Shown here: positions 16,594-24,301 of the stretch, piece after piece | Layout of the letters: each line of letters begins with the position of its first letter | Position numbering within the stretch: position 1 is the first letter of the stretch | Assembly: GCF_001314325.1 (NCBI RefSeq) | Contig: NZ_CP009430.1 | Span: forward strand, 358,456-422,455 | From: Sphingopyxis macrogoltabida | GTDB taxonomy: Bacteria; Pseudomonadota; Alphaproteobacteria; Sphingomonadales; Sphingomonadaceae | DNA: 64,000 bases | Direction: 5' to 3' | Notes under the pieces: generated by a model | The model's input: the letters and a program-made list of their open reading frames with translations, nothing else | The model's database searches: none | What the model was told of the DNA's origin: nothing | Position numbers and translations under genes: made by a program

Positions 16594-17012
16594 ACCGGAT
16601 CAACGGCCGGGATTGCCGCCTCCGTCGCTTCGATCGCAACACGGTCAGACTGGAGAAATTCGCTTGGGTGCGCGTCGAAGTAGCTGCGAGCGATCTCGTC
16701 ATCGTCAAGGTCGGCGGGGTCACGCTCGTCGGAAACCTCGCACCAATATTCGCGGCAATAATCGGCGACCTCGCGCATCAGCGCATCGCGGCTGAACGCT
16801 GCATAAAGATTGGTGCCATGGGGATGGTCGATATGGGCAACATGGATGTCGACCATCCAGGGGACAGAATCGAGGCGAAGTCGGTCCTCGGCCTCGGCCA
16901 GGTCGGCGACGAGCGCTTCGCGATCCGCGGGGCTGAGGTCGGCGGGCGTTTCGAGTGCGGCGCGGGCACGCGACTGAAGATCGGCGAAATCGCGGCGTTT
17001 GTGGAGGGGCAT
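16590..17012 (-). CDS. Hypothetical acidic protein, 140 aa
   Basis: Starts MPLHKRRDFADLQSRARAALETPADLSPADREALVADLAEAEDRL. A central segment (WMVDIHVAHIDHPHGTNLYAAFSRDALMREVADYCREYW) may be a small enzyme-like core with His and Cys residues. It is not recognised. The upstream open extension overlaps a leader and was rejected. Confidence 0.6.
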   Translation of the reverse strand: MPLHKRRDFADLQSRARAALETPADLSPADREALVADLAEAEDRLRLDSVPWMVDIHVAHIDHPHGTNLYAAFSRDALMREVADYCREYWCEVSDERDPADLDDDEIARSYFDAHPSEFLQSDRVAIEATEAAIPAVDPV

Positions 17013-17049
17013 GAGGATCGTCCTTGGTCGAAGTGGCGTCGCGGCCTCG

Positions 17050-17105
17050 CGGGGCGAAGCATCGCTTCCACTGCCCCGAGCCGACACCCTCCTCCCCCTC
17101 CCCTC
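17050..17105 (-). promoter_or_regulatory. Polypurine tract plus hairpin leader
   Basis: On the minus strand, GAGGGGAGGGGGAGGAGGG (17087-17105) precedes a two-part stem, CGGGGC/GCCCCG and GAAGC/GCTTC (17050-17078), with the start of the 140-aa gene 38 nt downstream. Confidence 0.5.
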
Positions 17106-17107
17106 GC

Positions 17108-18142
17108 TCAATCGCTCCGTTGGTCGCGGTAGATGTCGGCCGCCCACTGTTCGATCCAGCCTGTGGTCATCGCGTCATGGTCGAGCTCCCCATGTTCGAT
17201 GAGCGCGCGGATCTCCGCGCGGGCCTGCGAGATGGCCGCCTGCCACGGGCAGGCAGGCGCGGGATCGGCCGGGATGACAGGCTCGATCGGGAGTGCGCGG
17301 GGCATCGCGCGAAGGCGGGCCTGCTGCGCGATGAGCCAATGCGCCATATGCTCTGCGACGAAATGCTCCGGTTTGGCATGACCGCTGCGGCGGGCGGCAA
17401 TCCGGGCGCCGATCCCGTAAGCTTGGCTGTCGATCGACGCGATCCGGCCCGCGAACCTCGTGAGATACGGAAGCGCCTCGCCTTTCACACCGAAGAGATG
17501 GAGCAGCTTGCCGCGAGGCAAGATCTGGTCGAGATGATCGACGACGGCGACGAGGCCTTCGGGACCATGGATCGGTCGGCGGCACATGCTCCCCACCCCG
17601 ATCAGAGGCGAGCTCTCGATCGTGAGACTGAGGGCGTCCGCGCATCGTTCATAATCTTGCGGGCGCCTCCCCTGGATAACGGGCAGGAAGCGAGCCGCGA
17701 TACCCCGGTCGCGTGCGCGGATTCGACATTCGATCGTCGCCCGGATCGTTCGCGACATCCGGTCGAGAACCTCGTCGCGGTCGGCTGCGATCTGGTGCTC
17801 GACACAATAGTCGAGGCTCGCCCACCAGGCGAAGGGATGGGCGGCTACCAGATCAAGATAGTCGTCGATCGTCCAGGGATAGCCGCCATAGGCGACCATC
17901 GCGGTGAACCCCGCGCTGTCGAGACTCAGGCTGTGGAGGCCCGAGGCGTTGCGCAACGAGCCGGTCGACCAGCCGGCCCATTCGCGAACCCCGCTTCGGC
18001 GCGACCAGCGCGAAAAGGCGTTGGCCGAGACAAGGACCGGTTGGCCTAGCGCCCGGGCCCGAGCGAGCAGCGGCCCGTCTCGCAGGTGCGGCAGTCCGAG
18101 CATGATCTTGATTCCGGCGGAATGGATGGAGGGTGTGTTCAT
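17108..18142 (-). CDS. DpdA-like tRNA-guanine transglycosylase homologue
   Basis: 344 aa from the ATG at 18142 (MNTPSIHSAGIKIMLGL). Landmarks of the TGT barrel are visible: SLDSAGFTAMVAYGGYPW, like the DSGGFQ catalytic-Asp loop; WWASLDYCVEHQIA; FLPVIQGRRPQDYERC, like the VQG loop; IGVGSMCRRPIHGPEGL; and FAGRIASIDSQAYGIGAR with the likely second catalytic Asp. In DpdA proteins this fold exchanges guanine in DNA for a 7-deazaguanine and protects phage or element DNA from restriction. The other dpd or queC-like partners are not in the window, so the deazapurine would have to come from the host. It is divergent from the gene at 18168 with a 25-bp gap. Confidence 0.75.
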   Translation of the reverse strand: MNTPSIHSAGIKIMLGLPHLRDGPLLARARALGQPVLVSANAFSRWSRRSGVREWAGWSTGSLRNASGLHSLSLDSAGFTAMVAYGGYPWTIDDYLDLVAAHPFAWWASLDYCVEHQIAADRDEVLDRMSRTIRATIECRIRARDRGIAARFLPVIQGRRPQDYERCADALSLTIESSPLIGVGSMCRRPIHGPEGLVAVVDHLDQILPRGKLLHLFGVKGEALPYLTRFAGRIASIDSQAYGIGARIAARRSGHAKPEHFVAEHMAHWLIAQQARLRAMPRALPIEPVIPADPAPACPWQAAISQARAEIRALIEHGELDHDAMTTGWIEQWAADIYRDQRSD

Positions 18143-18167
18143 GATATGGCCCCGGCGCAGGAGATTT

Positions 18168-18650
18168 ATGATGACCGCGCCTTCGACCCTCTTTCTGGAT
18201 CCGTTCGACTGCGATGTGGTGTTGCTGGATGCGGCATTGGACGAAGCCAATCGTCCGACGCGCCGCATGATTGCGAATGCGTCGCTCGCGATGCATCTAG
18301 AGGATGCCTATTATTCGGTGCGCGAACTGCGCGAAGCCGTGATCTGGGTTCATGAAGGCGCGGCAGGCGGAAAGCGGAAGCTCACCTCGCTCCTCTCCAA
18401 CCCGGACGGCGACGATTTTCAGCGCTGCATCTATTTCTGCCTCGCGGGCCGCGGCGTTGTGGAGATGATCGAGGATTTGCTGTGGCTCGAGCATCTGCTT
18501 GAAGCGCGCGGGCGCGTCGGCGGTACCATGTACCGTGGGCAGCGCCGGCTGCGCGCGCTCGTGTCACCCTATGTCGCGGATGCGCCCGACGGCCCGGTCG
18601 TGGCGGCGGTCGAAGACTTCCGTCAGGGGCCGTCGTGGTGGGCAGATTAG
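18168..18650 (+). CDS. Hypothetical protein, 160 aa
   Basis: Not recognised. It starts MMTAPSTLFLDPFDCDVVLLDAALDEANRPTRRM behind GCAGGAGATTT; the second ATG (18171) is equally possible. It is helical throughout (LEDAYYSVRELREAVIWVHEGAAGGKRKL, VVEMIEDLLWLEHLLEARGR). It is divergent from and close to the DpdA-like gene, which hints at shared control but proves nothing about function. Confidence 0.6.
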   Translation: MMTAPSTLFLDPFDCDVVLLDAALDEANRPTRRMIANASLAMHLEDAYYSVRELREAVIWVHEGAAGGKRKLTSLLSNPDGDDFQRCIYFCLAGRGVVEMIEDLLWLEHLLEARGRVGGTMYRGQRRLRALVSPYVADAPDGPVVAAVEDFRQGPSWWAD

Positions 18651-18896
18651 GAAGCTGGCCGCCCCCCTGATCAGCTCCTGCCCCCGGCTCAGGACACTCT
18701 TCTCCACCTCTTCTTTCGCATTTGTCGCTTTCAGATGCGTCCGAATGGAGCGGCAATTAATACAAGAAATACAGGAGTAAGATTGTTACAGATTTCTGTC
18801 AGCGGGGTTTAGTGCTACCTCTATTGCCGTTAGAGTCGTCGTCGCAATGAGCAACGCGCGCTAAAACGGGTCTGTAAGCCCGGCGGGCTTGCCATC

Positions 18897-19457
18897 ATGG
18901 AATCGGCGAAGGGGACGGGTCGTTGGGAAGAGTTGTCGGACGGAATTTTGTTGGCAGCACGTCCGGCGATGGAGTCTAGTAAAGGTGACTCTTCGCGCGC
19001 CGAGGACCTGTTTGAGCGTTTGAGCCCGCGGCAACGGGAGTGCCTGCGCCGGGTCTATCGGCGTAAGACGTCGAAGGAGATCGCGACAGAGCTCGGCCTC
19101 GGCGTTGGCACGGTCGACACCTATATCACCGAGGCGATCTCGACATTGCAGGCGCGCAACCGCCGGCATGCTGCTGAGCTGCTGCACGCTTTTGAGGCGG
19201 CGGCAGGCACCCCTCGGAAATTCGAGTTGGAAAATACGGGGGTAGTCGAAAGCCGACCTGACAGGACATCCGGGTCGTCGGAAGCCAGGCCTCTCACATG
19301 GCTGCAGTCGCTTCCGTTTCGAACCAAGGGAGTCCCGTTCAATGACCTCAGTCCATTCCTCCGCTTCTTCTGGATCGCCCAGCTCGGGATCGCGCTCGCC
19401 GTCGGCTTCGGGATGCTCGCAGTTGGCCTCGAAGTCCTTTCAAGGATCCTCCGATGA
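18897..19457 (+). CDS. LuxR-type HTH protein with C-terminal membrane anchor
   Basis: 186 aa. Residues 40-95 (LFERLSPRQRECLRRVYRRKTSKEIATELGLGVGTVDTYITEAISTLQARNRRHAAELL) form a LuxR/GerE-type HTH. The C-terminus has one hydrophobic span (FFWIAQLGIALAVGFGMLAVGLEVL). No receiver domain is present, so a membrane-tethered regulator is likely. A short dyad, AAGCCCG/CGGGCTT (18876-18890), sits just before the ATG. An internal ATG at 18969 would still retain the HTH. It is first of a plus-strand run of four genes. Confidence 0.72.
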   Translation: MESAKGTGRWEELSDGILLAARPAMESSKGDSSRAEDLFERLSPRQRECLRRVYRRKTSKEIATELGLGVGTVDTYITEAISTLQARNRRHAAELLHAFEAAAGTPRKFELENTGVVESRPDRTSGSSEARPLTWLQSLPFRTKGVPFNDLSPFLRFFWIAQLGIALAVGFGMLAVGLEVLSRILR

Positions 19458-19794
19458 CGTCGCCGCACCGGACGCCCATGTGGCGGAGCTGACGGACGCG
19501 TTATTCGGCTACGAAAATCTGTTGCAGCGGCTCTTCTCGGAAGGCGGGCGCCTCGCGAGCGCGGTGGTAGCCGCGCAGTCGCATGAAAATCTCTCGCCCG
19601 TCGCCGGGCACCAGATCCTCTCGGCGATCAGCAACGCTCAACTCTCCGTGAGCGGTGCCATCGGCTATATGGCCGAAGGCCATCGTCAGCTCGAGGTCAT
19701 GGCGCAGAAGCTCGGCATCGATCCGGAAGCTTTCGGCGATGTGATCAAGCGGCCGGCCGCGCGCGAAGCGACCCCGATCGGCCTTGCCGCATGA
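19342..19794 (+). CDS. Hypothetical protein; start uncertain
   Basis: The convincing part runs from about 19453 (VAAPDAHVAELTDALFGYENLLQRLFSEGGRLASAVVAAQ) to the end (GYMAEGHRQLEVMAQKLGIDPEAFGDVI). The N-terminal 35 residues from the ATG at 19342 are serine-rich because they overlap the previous gene in another frame; a TTG near 19429 may be the true start. It is helical and soluble, with no family recognised. Confidence 0.5.
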   Translation: MTSVHSSASSGSPSSGSRSPSASGCSQLASKSFQGSSDDVAAPDAHVAELTDALFGYENLLQRLFSEGGRLASAVVAAQSHENLSPVAGHQILSAISNAQLSVSGAIGYMAEGHRQLEVMAQKLGIDPEAFGDVIKRPAAREATPIGLAA

Positions 19795-19825
19795 CAGCAA
19801 GGGCGGAAGGGCTCCTTGCAACCTC

Positions 19826-20311
19826 ATGATTGTCATTGCGGTCTTTATTGGATTGCTCACCCTCGCTGCTGGCTATGCCCAGTGGCGGGGCGGCGCCCCG
19901 GAGAAGCTCGGGGCGGCCGCAATGTTCGGCGCGATGCTCGCGACTTTATGGGTGGGCTCGCACGGACCGTCGTTCAGGGGAACGCAGTGGGAATTGCTCC
20001 TCGTGGATTTCGGTCTGTTTGTGGCGTTGTGTCTGCTCGCAAATTTTGCCGACCGGTTTTGGCCGATGTGGCTTGCGGCATTCCAGCTGGTGGCAGTCGC
20101 CGCCCATGGTGCCAGCGCCTATAGCCCAGGGATCCTGCCCGTCGCCTATTGGTGGATCGTGGGCAAGATCTCTTATCCGATGATCGCGATACTTGCGATC
20201 GGCACGCTGCGGCACGATCGCCGCAAGCGCCTTGGCGGACCAGAGTTTGGATGGACCCTTGAGCGCCACCGCGCCCAAGCGCGTCCCGGAGAAAGACAAT
20301 GGACGAGCTAG
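19826..20311 (+). CDS. Small polytopic membrane protein
   Basis: 161 aa with about five hydrophobic spans: MIVIAVFIGLLTLAAGYA, GAAAMFGAMLATLWVG, LLLVDFGLFVALCLLANFA, MWLAAFQLVAVAAHGA, YWWIVGKISYPMIAILAIG. The tail is basic and cytoplasmic. No transporter family is recognised. It overlaps the MarR-like gene by 13 nt, so the two are probably co-expressed. Confidence 0.65.
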   Translation: MIVIAVFIGLLTLAAGYAQWRGGAPEKLGAAAMFGAMLATLWVGSHGPSFRGTQWELLLVDFGLFVALCLLANFADRFWPMWLAAFQLVAVAAHGASAYSPGILPVAYWWIVGKISYPMIAILAIGTLRHDRRKRLGGPEFGWTLERHRAQARPGERQWTS

Positions 20312-20709
20312 ACGCCGAAGGCCTCGCCCGGCTCTGCCAGGCGGTATACCGGCTACGCCGCGCACGCCAAAAATACATGGCCGCGGCAAGTGACCTCTTC
20401 GCCGATCCGATCTGGGATATGATGCTGGACCTTTATGTCGCCTCGCAGCGTGGCCAGCTCACGACTGTTACCAATGCCTGCGTTGCCGCCGACGTGCCGC
20501 AGACAACCGGGCTTCGCTATATCGAGAAGCTCACGTCGCGCGGCCTCGCCGTCCGCTACAGCCATTTGAAGGACAAGCGGATGCTCGGGCTGGAACTGAC
20601 CCCCGAGGGCAAGGCGTCGATGGAAGACATGTTGCGGGAGATGGCTCGCGTGCTCGGCGAAGCTGGCTACCGGCGCGAAATCAAGCCTCCACTCCTCCAA
20701 ACAGGGTGA
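20299..20709 (+). CDS. MarR-like winged-helix regulator
   Basis: 136 aa. The segment PIWDMMLDLYVASQRGQLTTVTNACVAADVPQTTGLRYIEKLTSRGLAVR is a winged helix, followed by the wing (HLKDKRMLGLELTPEGKASMEDML). It is last in the plus-strand run starting at 18897. A second MarR-like protein of similar layout is encoded at 41600. Confidence 0.75.
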   Translation: MDELDAEGLARLCQAVYRLRRARQKYMAAASDLFADPIWDMMLDLYVASQRGQLTTVTNACVAADVPQTTGLRYIEKLTSRGLAVRYSHLKDKRMLGLELTPEGKASMEDMLREMARVLGEAGYRREIKPPLLQTG

Positions 20710-20797
20710 AGTCGGGGAGATGTGTTCGTCCCGATGCCGCCCGGCGCTGCACCGCGGCCTCGGGAAATTCACCCTGCCCTGCCACCCGCTGCGGAGC

Positions 20798-20825
20798 ATA
20801 TATGGTCGCAATATGAGACCAAATG
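20798..20825. promoter_or_regulatory. Operator candidate upstream of GntR gene
   Basis: ATATATGGTC and GAGACCAAAT form an inverted GGTC...GACC arrangement (spacer 9) in an AT-rich island. A related dyad lies before the lasso precursor (21627-21656). Confidence 0.45.
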
Positions 20826-20979
20826 TCATTGCAACCGCGCGCGAATGACCGATGCTCGGCGCTGCGGCAAACTGGCCGCGGCGGTGGGTGCCCTCGGGGT
20901 TCGGTCACCGTCTGACGGGATTTCGCGCAGGCCTGGCAGGCCAGCAGCCTGACGGGTTCCCCAATAAGGGGTATCGGAC

Positions 20980-21591
20980 ATGGGCGCGGACCATGGACTG
21001 AGTGAACGGGCCTATGCGGCCCTCAAGCTGGATCTTGTCGAGGGGGAGTTACCGCCAGGCCGCGTGCGGATCCCTCATCTTGTCGAGCGTTATCAGGCCG
21101 GCGCGACGCCTGTGCGCGAAGCTATGCTGCGGCTCGTCGGCGAGGGCCTTCTCATCATGCCCGTGCGAGGCGGGTTCGAGGTTCCGGCACTGGACGAAAC
21201 GGCGGTCCGGCATCTCTATGCGATCGCGCAGTGCACCATTCTCGACGCGGCGGCGTGCCAGGTGGGCGCCTCGTCGCCCCTCGCATTCGACGAGCGCGAC
21301 GCAACCAATCGAGCGCCTGCGATCGAGCGATTGTTCGAGTTTCTCGCGGCGCGGACCGGCAACCCATATTTCCTGGTGCGCGTGCAGAGTCTCAATGATC
21401 AGATGCGTCGGGTTCGACGGGCCGAAGAGAGCAGATTAAGCGGTTTGCAACGCGAGTTCGCGGCGCTGCTTGGCCAAATCAGGCGCGATGAGCGACCATC
21501 GGTGCGGCGCTCTCTCATCGCGTACCACAAGCGCCGGCTTCGCCATCTGCCTGAAATCGTGGGCGCGATCCCACCATCGAGGCACGCGTAA
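20980..21591 (+). CDS. GntR-family regulator (FadR-like)
   Basis: 203 aa. The N-terminal winged helix is typical: LSERAYAALKLDLVEGELPPGRVRIPHLVERYQAGATPVREAMLRLVGEGLL, then the wing MPVRGGFEVPALDE. The C-terminal helical domain (YAIAQCTILDAAACQV onward) resembles an FCD effector domain, though shorter. It sits directly upstream of the lasso cluster. The shared GGTC...GACC dyads suggest it controls itself and the lasso precursor; that is inference. Confidence 0.8.
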   Translation: MGADHGLSERAYAALKLDLVEGELPPGRVRIPHLVERYQAGATPVREAMLRLVGEGLLIMPVRGGFEVPALDETAVRHLYAIAQCTILDAAACQVGASSPLAFDERDATNRAPAIERLFEFLAARTGNPYFLVRVQSLNDQMRRVRRAEESRLSGLQREFAALLGQIRRDERPSVRRSLIAYHKRRLRHLPEIVGAIPPSRHA

Positions 21592-21626
21592 AGCCGGCGT
21601 TATCCATATTGGACCTAAGCATCGGA

Positions 21627-21656
21627 TATATAGGTCAGAAGCGGGACCATATATGT
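21627..21656. promoter_or_regulatory. Operator candidate before the lasso precursor
   Basis: TATATAGGTC and GACCATATAT form an inverted repeat with an 8-nt spacer, about 75 nt upstream of the precursor ATG, and match the half-site type before the GntR gene. Further copies of the AT-rich half-site are nearby (TATTGGACC at about 21607). Confidence 0.5.
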
Positions 21657-21728
21657 TTGGATATATGCCGCCGCGCGGTGATCCTTTCGATGCTGCGACC
21701 CAGCAGCTGGATGTGAAAGGAACCTACC

Positions 21729-21866
21729 ATGAAAAAGGAACTCGACTATCGCGACGACGAGCTGATCGATCTCGGTGCGGTCACCGACGAAACCCACGGC
21801 GGCCCTCTCGGCGCTTTCCCCGACTCGCCCGATCCGCGGGCCCCGCTCGGGATCATCGTCGATTGA
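21729..21866 (+). CDS. Lasso peptide precursor
   Basis: 45 aa, behind an AAAGGA ribosome-binding site. The leader ends LIDLGAVTDETH, matching proteobacterial lasso leaders with Thr at position -2. The core would start GGPLGAFPD, so Gly1 can close onto Asp9 as a nine-residue macrolactam ring, and a 13-residue tail begins SPDPR and ends IIVD. The predicted cyclised mass, calculated by hand, is about 2142.11 Da monoisotopic (neutral), 18.01 less than the linear core. The B and C maturation genes follow on the same strand, which makes this identification firm. Confidence 0.9.
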   Translation: MKKELDYRDDELIDLGAVTDETHGGPLGAFPDSPDPRAPLGIIVD

Positions 21867-21876
21867 TGCCCGTCCG

Positions 21877-21903
21877 GGCTGGCGGACGGTCTGTCCGCCA
21901 GCC
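21877..21903 (+). terminator. Hairpin between lasso precursor and B gene
   Basis: GGCTGGCGGAC and GTCCGCCAGCC form a perfect 11-bp stem with a 5-nt loop, 11 nt after the precursor stop. It is followed by CCCTCTT rather than a clean T-run. In lasso operons such a hairpin usually lets precursor mRNA accumulate over the maturation genes. Confidence 0.65.
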
Positions 21904-21923
21904 CCCTCTTGCGAGGAGCGCGC

Positions 21924-22568
21924 ATGCTACCATCGTGGGTCTCGAGCTGCGACATTGACGGGCGCACGATCTTTCTGGACGTCAGGCGCAATCGCTATAC
22001 GGCGATGGGGTCCGACATTGCCGGCGCGCTGAAGTCGGGTGACTACGCCGCCGTTCCGCCAATGATCCTGAAGCAGATCGGCGATTGGGGATGGCAGGAC
22101 AGCGACGGCGACGAGCGCCTACGCGGCGGGCGCCTGATCGAAAAGCCGAGCATCGAGCTTTCAGCGATGAGTCGTTTTGAAGACGCACCCCTCCGACTTG
22201 TCGGCTCGGCATTGGCATCGCTTCTTCTGACCCGATGCCGCCTGACAACCGAGAGTTTCGAAACGCTTCTCCGTCGGGTGGAAGCCGCGAATGACAGCGC
22301 CGCCCGATTATCGCCGGGCACGACCCCGGGCCAAATCGTTGCTGCCTCCGAGATGGTGGACCGGGTCCTGTCGGGATCGCGGGCTTGCCTTGTGCGGTCC
22401 CTCGCGCTGCACCGATTGCTCGCCCAGCATGGACACGCGTCGGCGCTGGTTTTCGCCGCGCGATTAAATCCTTTTCGGGCTCATTGCTGGTTGCAGCAAG
22501 GCCAAGTGGTGCTGAACGATACAATCGAACAAACAGGCCTATTTACTGCGCTCCGGGTGATCGAATGA
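21924..22568 (+). CDS. Lasso peptide B protein (leader peptidase with RRE)
   Basis: 214 aa. The N-terminal part (SCDIDGRTIFLDVRRNRYTAMGSDIAGAL) is the PqqD-like leader-recognition element, and the C-terminal part is the transglutaminase-like cysteine protease: Cys in GSRACLVRSLALHRLLAQHG, His in FRAHCWLQQG, Asp in VVLNDTIEQ. It cuts the leader after TH and hands the core to the cyclase. The start is ATG 21924 behind GAGGAG. The stop overlaps the C gene start (ATGA). Confidence 0.9.
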   Translation: MLPSWVSSCDIDGRTIFLDVRRNRYTAMGSDIAGALKSGDYAAVPPMILKQIGDWGWQDSDGDERLRGGRLIEKPSIELSAMSRFEDAPLRLVGSALASLLLTRCRLTTESFETLLRRVEAANDSAARLSPGTTPGQIVAASEMVDRVLSGSRACLVRSLALHRLLAQHGHASALVFAARLNPFRAHCWLQQGQVVLNDTIEQTGLFTALRVIE

Positions 22569-24301
22569 CCCGGGGCTTCGCCGCGATCGCGATTCCATCG
22601 ACCGCCCATAAAGACCGGCTCGAACGGGGTGTCGAACGAGCTCGATCCCTAGGTCTTACGCCTTCTGTCGTGGCCGATGGGCTGGTCGTCCTGACATCGG
22701 GCGATATCAAAGTAAATGCTCTCGGCGCCAGTGGAGGTGCCTTGATCGGAGACGCCTTTCGCCGGCTGACCCCAACCCAGACATGTGACAGCCAGCATAC
22801 CGCCAGTGAGGCGGCGCGCATTGTTGGAGATGGCCGGGCGTCGATGGACATGTGGGGAGATTATGTCGCCATATATTTTGGAGGTGATGGGGATTTGCGG
22901 TTTCTGCATTCGCCCTGCGGTAGTCTCAATCTCTATTACATGCCTTGGGATGAATGCCTGCTGATGGCGTCCGACGCCGCTTTGCTGCTCGGCATAGCTG
23001 GAAGCCATCGAAGTCTGAACTGGGATATGATCGCGCACGCCATTCTCTGGGACGACGTAAGCTGCGGCAAAACCTGCATCGACGGAATAGGTGAAATCCG
23101 GTCGGGCGAGTGCGGGCGTTGGCCGCCCGGTGCGGTTTCCGTTGAAGCAATTTGGGATCCGTGGCGCTTTACCGAAGCGGACGTCTCGATCTGGGAGTCT
23201 CGGGAGGCGATCGAACTTGTGAGGCAGGAGATTCACCGCTGTGTCGCCGCGCGCAAGACACCCGGCACGCATTACGCCATCGATCTTTCGGGCGGCCTCG
23301 ACTCATCTATCGTCGCCGCGGCATGCGGCGCGGCGGGCATGAAGGCCACGGGCATAAACTTGTTCGACTCTGGGACCGAGGGCGACGAACGGCATTTCGC
23401 ACGAGGCGTCGCCGATCATCTAGGACTCGCGCTTAAGGAAGGAATGCCAAAGGCTGGGGATATCGATTTGGACCGATGCGCCCGCGGCCATCTCCCTCGC
23501 CCCTATGCGCGGGCCTTTGTCCAGGCGCTGGATCATAGCGCCTATAAGATCGCCTCAGACATCGGCGCCACCACCTTCCTCAATGGCGGCGGCGGAGACT
23601 CTGTCTTTTGCCATCTTCAGAGCTCGGCGCCCGTTGTCGACGCATTGCGGTCTCGCGGCCGCGCCCCGGGTGCGGCGCGGATGGCATTTGAAGTAGCACG
23701 CAGCGCGCAGTGCAATGTATGGGACGTCATATCGAAATCCGGCAAGAAGCTCTGGCGGGGAAGTCCGGCGGACAGAATGACCGCGAACCGGGAATTTGTG
23801 AGCGATGCACTGGAGGTGAAGCAAGGCGCGTCGCCCCTCCCACCCCCTCGGCTGCGTCCATTGCCTGGCAAGGTTGAGCAGGTGCACGGCATTTACCGCT
23901 CGCTATCGAGCATCAACGGATTTGCTCGCTCGGACCGCATGAAGGGCATCTTTCCGTTACTGTCGCAGCCGCTCGTCGAGGCTTGCTTGCGGATACCGAG
24001 TTGGCTTTGGCTCGGCGGAGGAAGGAACCGATTGATCGCGAGATTGGCGATGGAAGGCGAACTCCCCACGATGGCGATCTGGCGAATATCGAAAGGTGGC
24101 CTTGGCCAATTGCAACGCGATATCATGTGTAAAAAGCGGGGCCATATCCGCGCAAAACTGCTGGATGGCCAGCTTGCGCGGCAGGGCTTCATCGACGCTG
24201 ACGCTATCGGGCGCGAACTCGAAAATGATGGGTCCTACCGGATCGAAAGCCTGTATCGGCTCATGCGGCTGCACGATATTGAGACTTGGTGCAACGCTTA
24301 G
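22565..24301 (+). CDS. Lasso peptide macrolactam synthetase (C protein, asparagine-synthetase-like)
   Basis: 578 aa. The C-terminal synthetase domain has the PP-loop HYAIDLSGGLDSSIVAAACG and GATTFLNGGGGDSVF. The N-terminal glutaminase-like domain (GRASMDMWGDYVAIYFGGDG) lacks the Cys2 nucleophile, as in other lasso cyclases. It adenylates the Asp9 side chain so Gly1 can attack. The length is normal for the family. Its stop overlaps by 3 nt the stop of the convergent isopeptidase gene. Confidence 0.9.
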   Translation: MTRGFAAIAIPSTAHKDRLERGVERARSLGLTPSVVADGLVVLTSGDIKVNALGASGGALIGDAFRRLTPTQTCDSQHTASEAARIVGDGRASMDMWGDYVAIYFGGDGDLRFLHSPCGSLNLYYMPWDECLLMASDAALLLGIAGSHRSLNWDMIAHAILWDDVSCGKTCIDGIGEIRSGECGRWPPGAVSVEAIWDPWRFTEADVSIWESREAIELVRQEIHRCVAARKTPGTHYAIDLSGGLDSSIVAAACGAAGMKATGINLFDSGTEGDERHFARGVADHLGLALKEGMPKAGDIDLDRCARGHLPRPYARAFVQALDHSAYKIASDIGATTFLNGGGGDSVFCHLQSSAPVVDALRSRGRAPGAARMAFEVARSAQCNVWDVISKSGKKLWRGSPADRMTANREFVSDALEVKQGASPLPPPRLRPLPGKVEQVHGIYRSLSSINGFARSDRMKGIFPLLSQPLVEACLRIPSWLWLGGGRNRLIARLAMEGELPTMAIWRISKGGLGQLQRDIMCKKRGHIRAKLLDGQLARQGFIDADAIGRELENDGSYRIESLYRLMRLHDIETWCNA

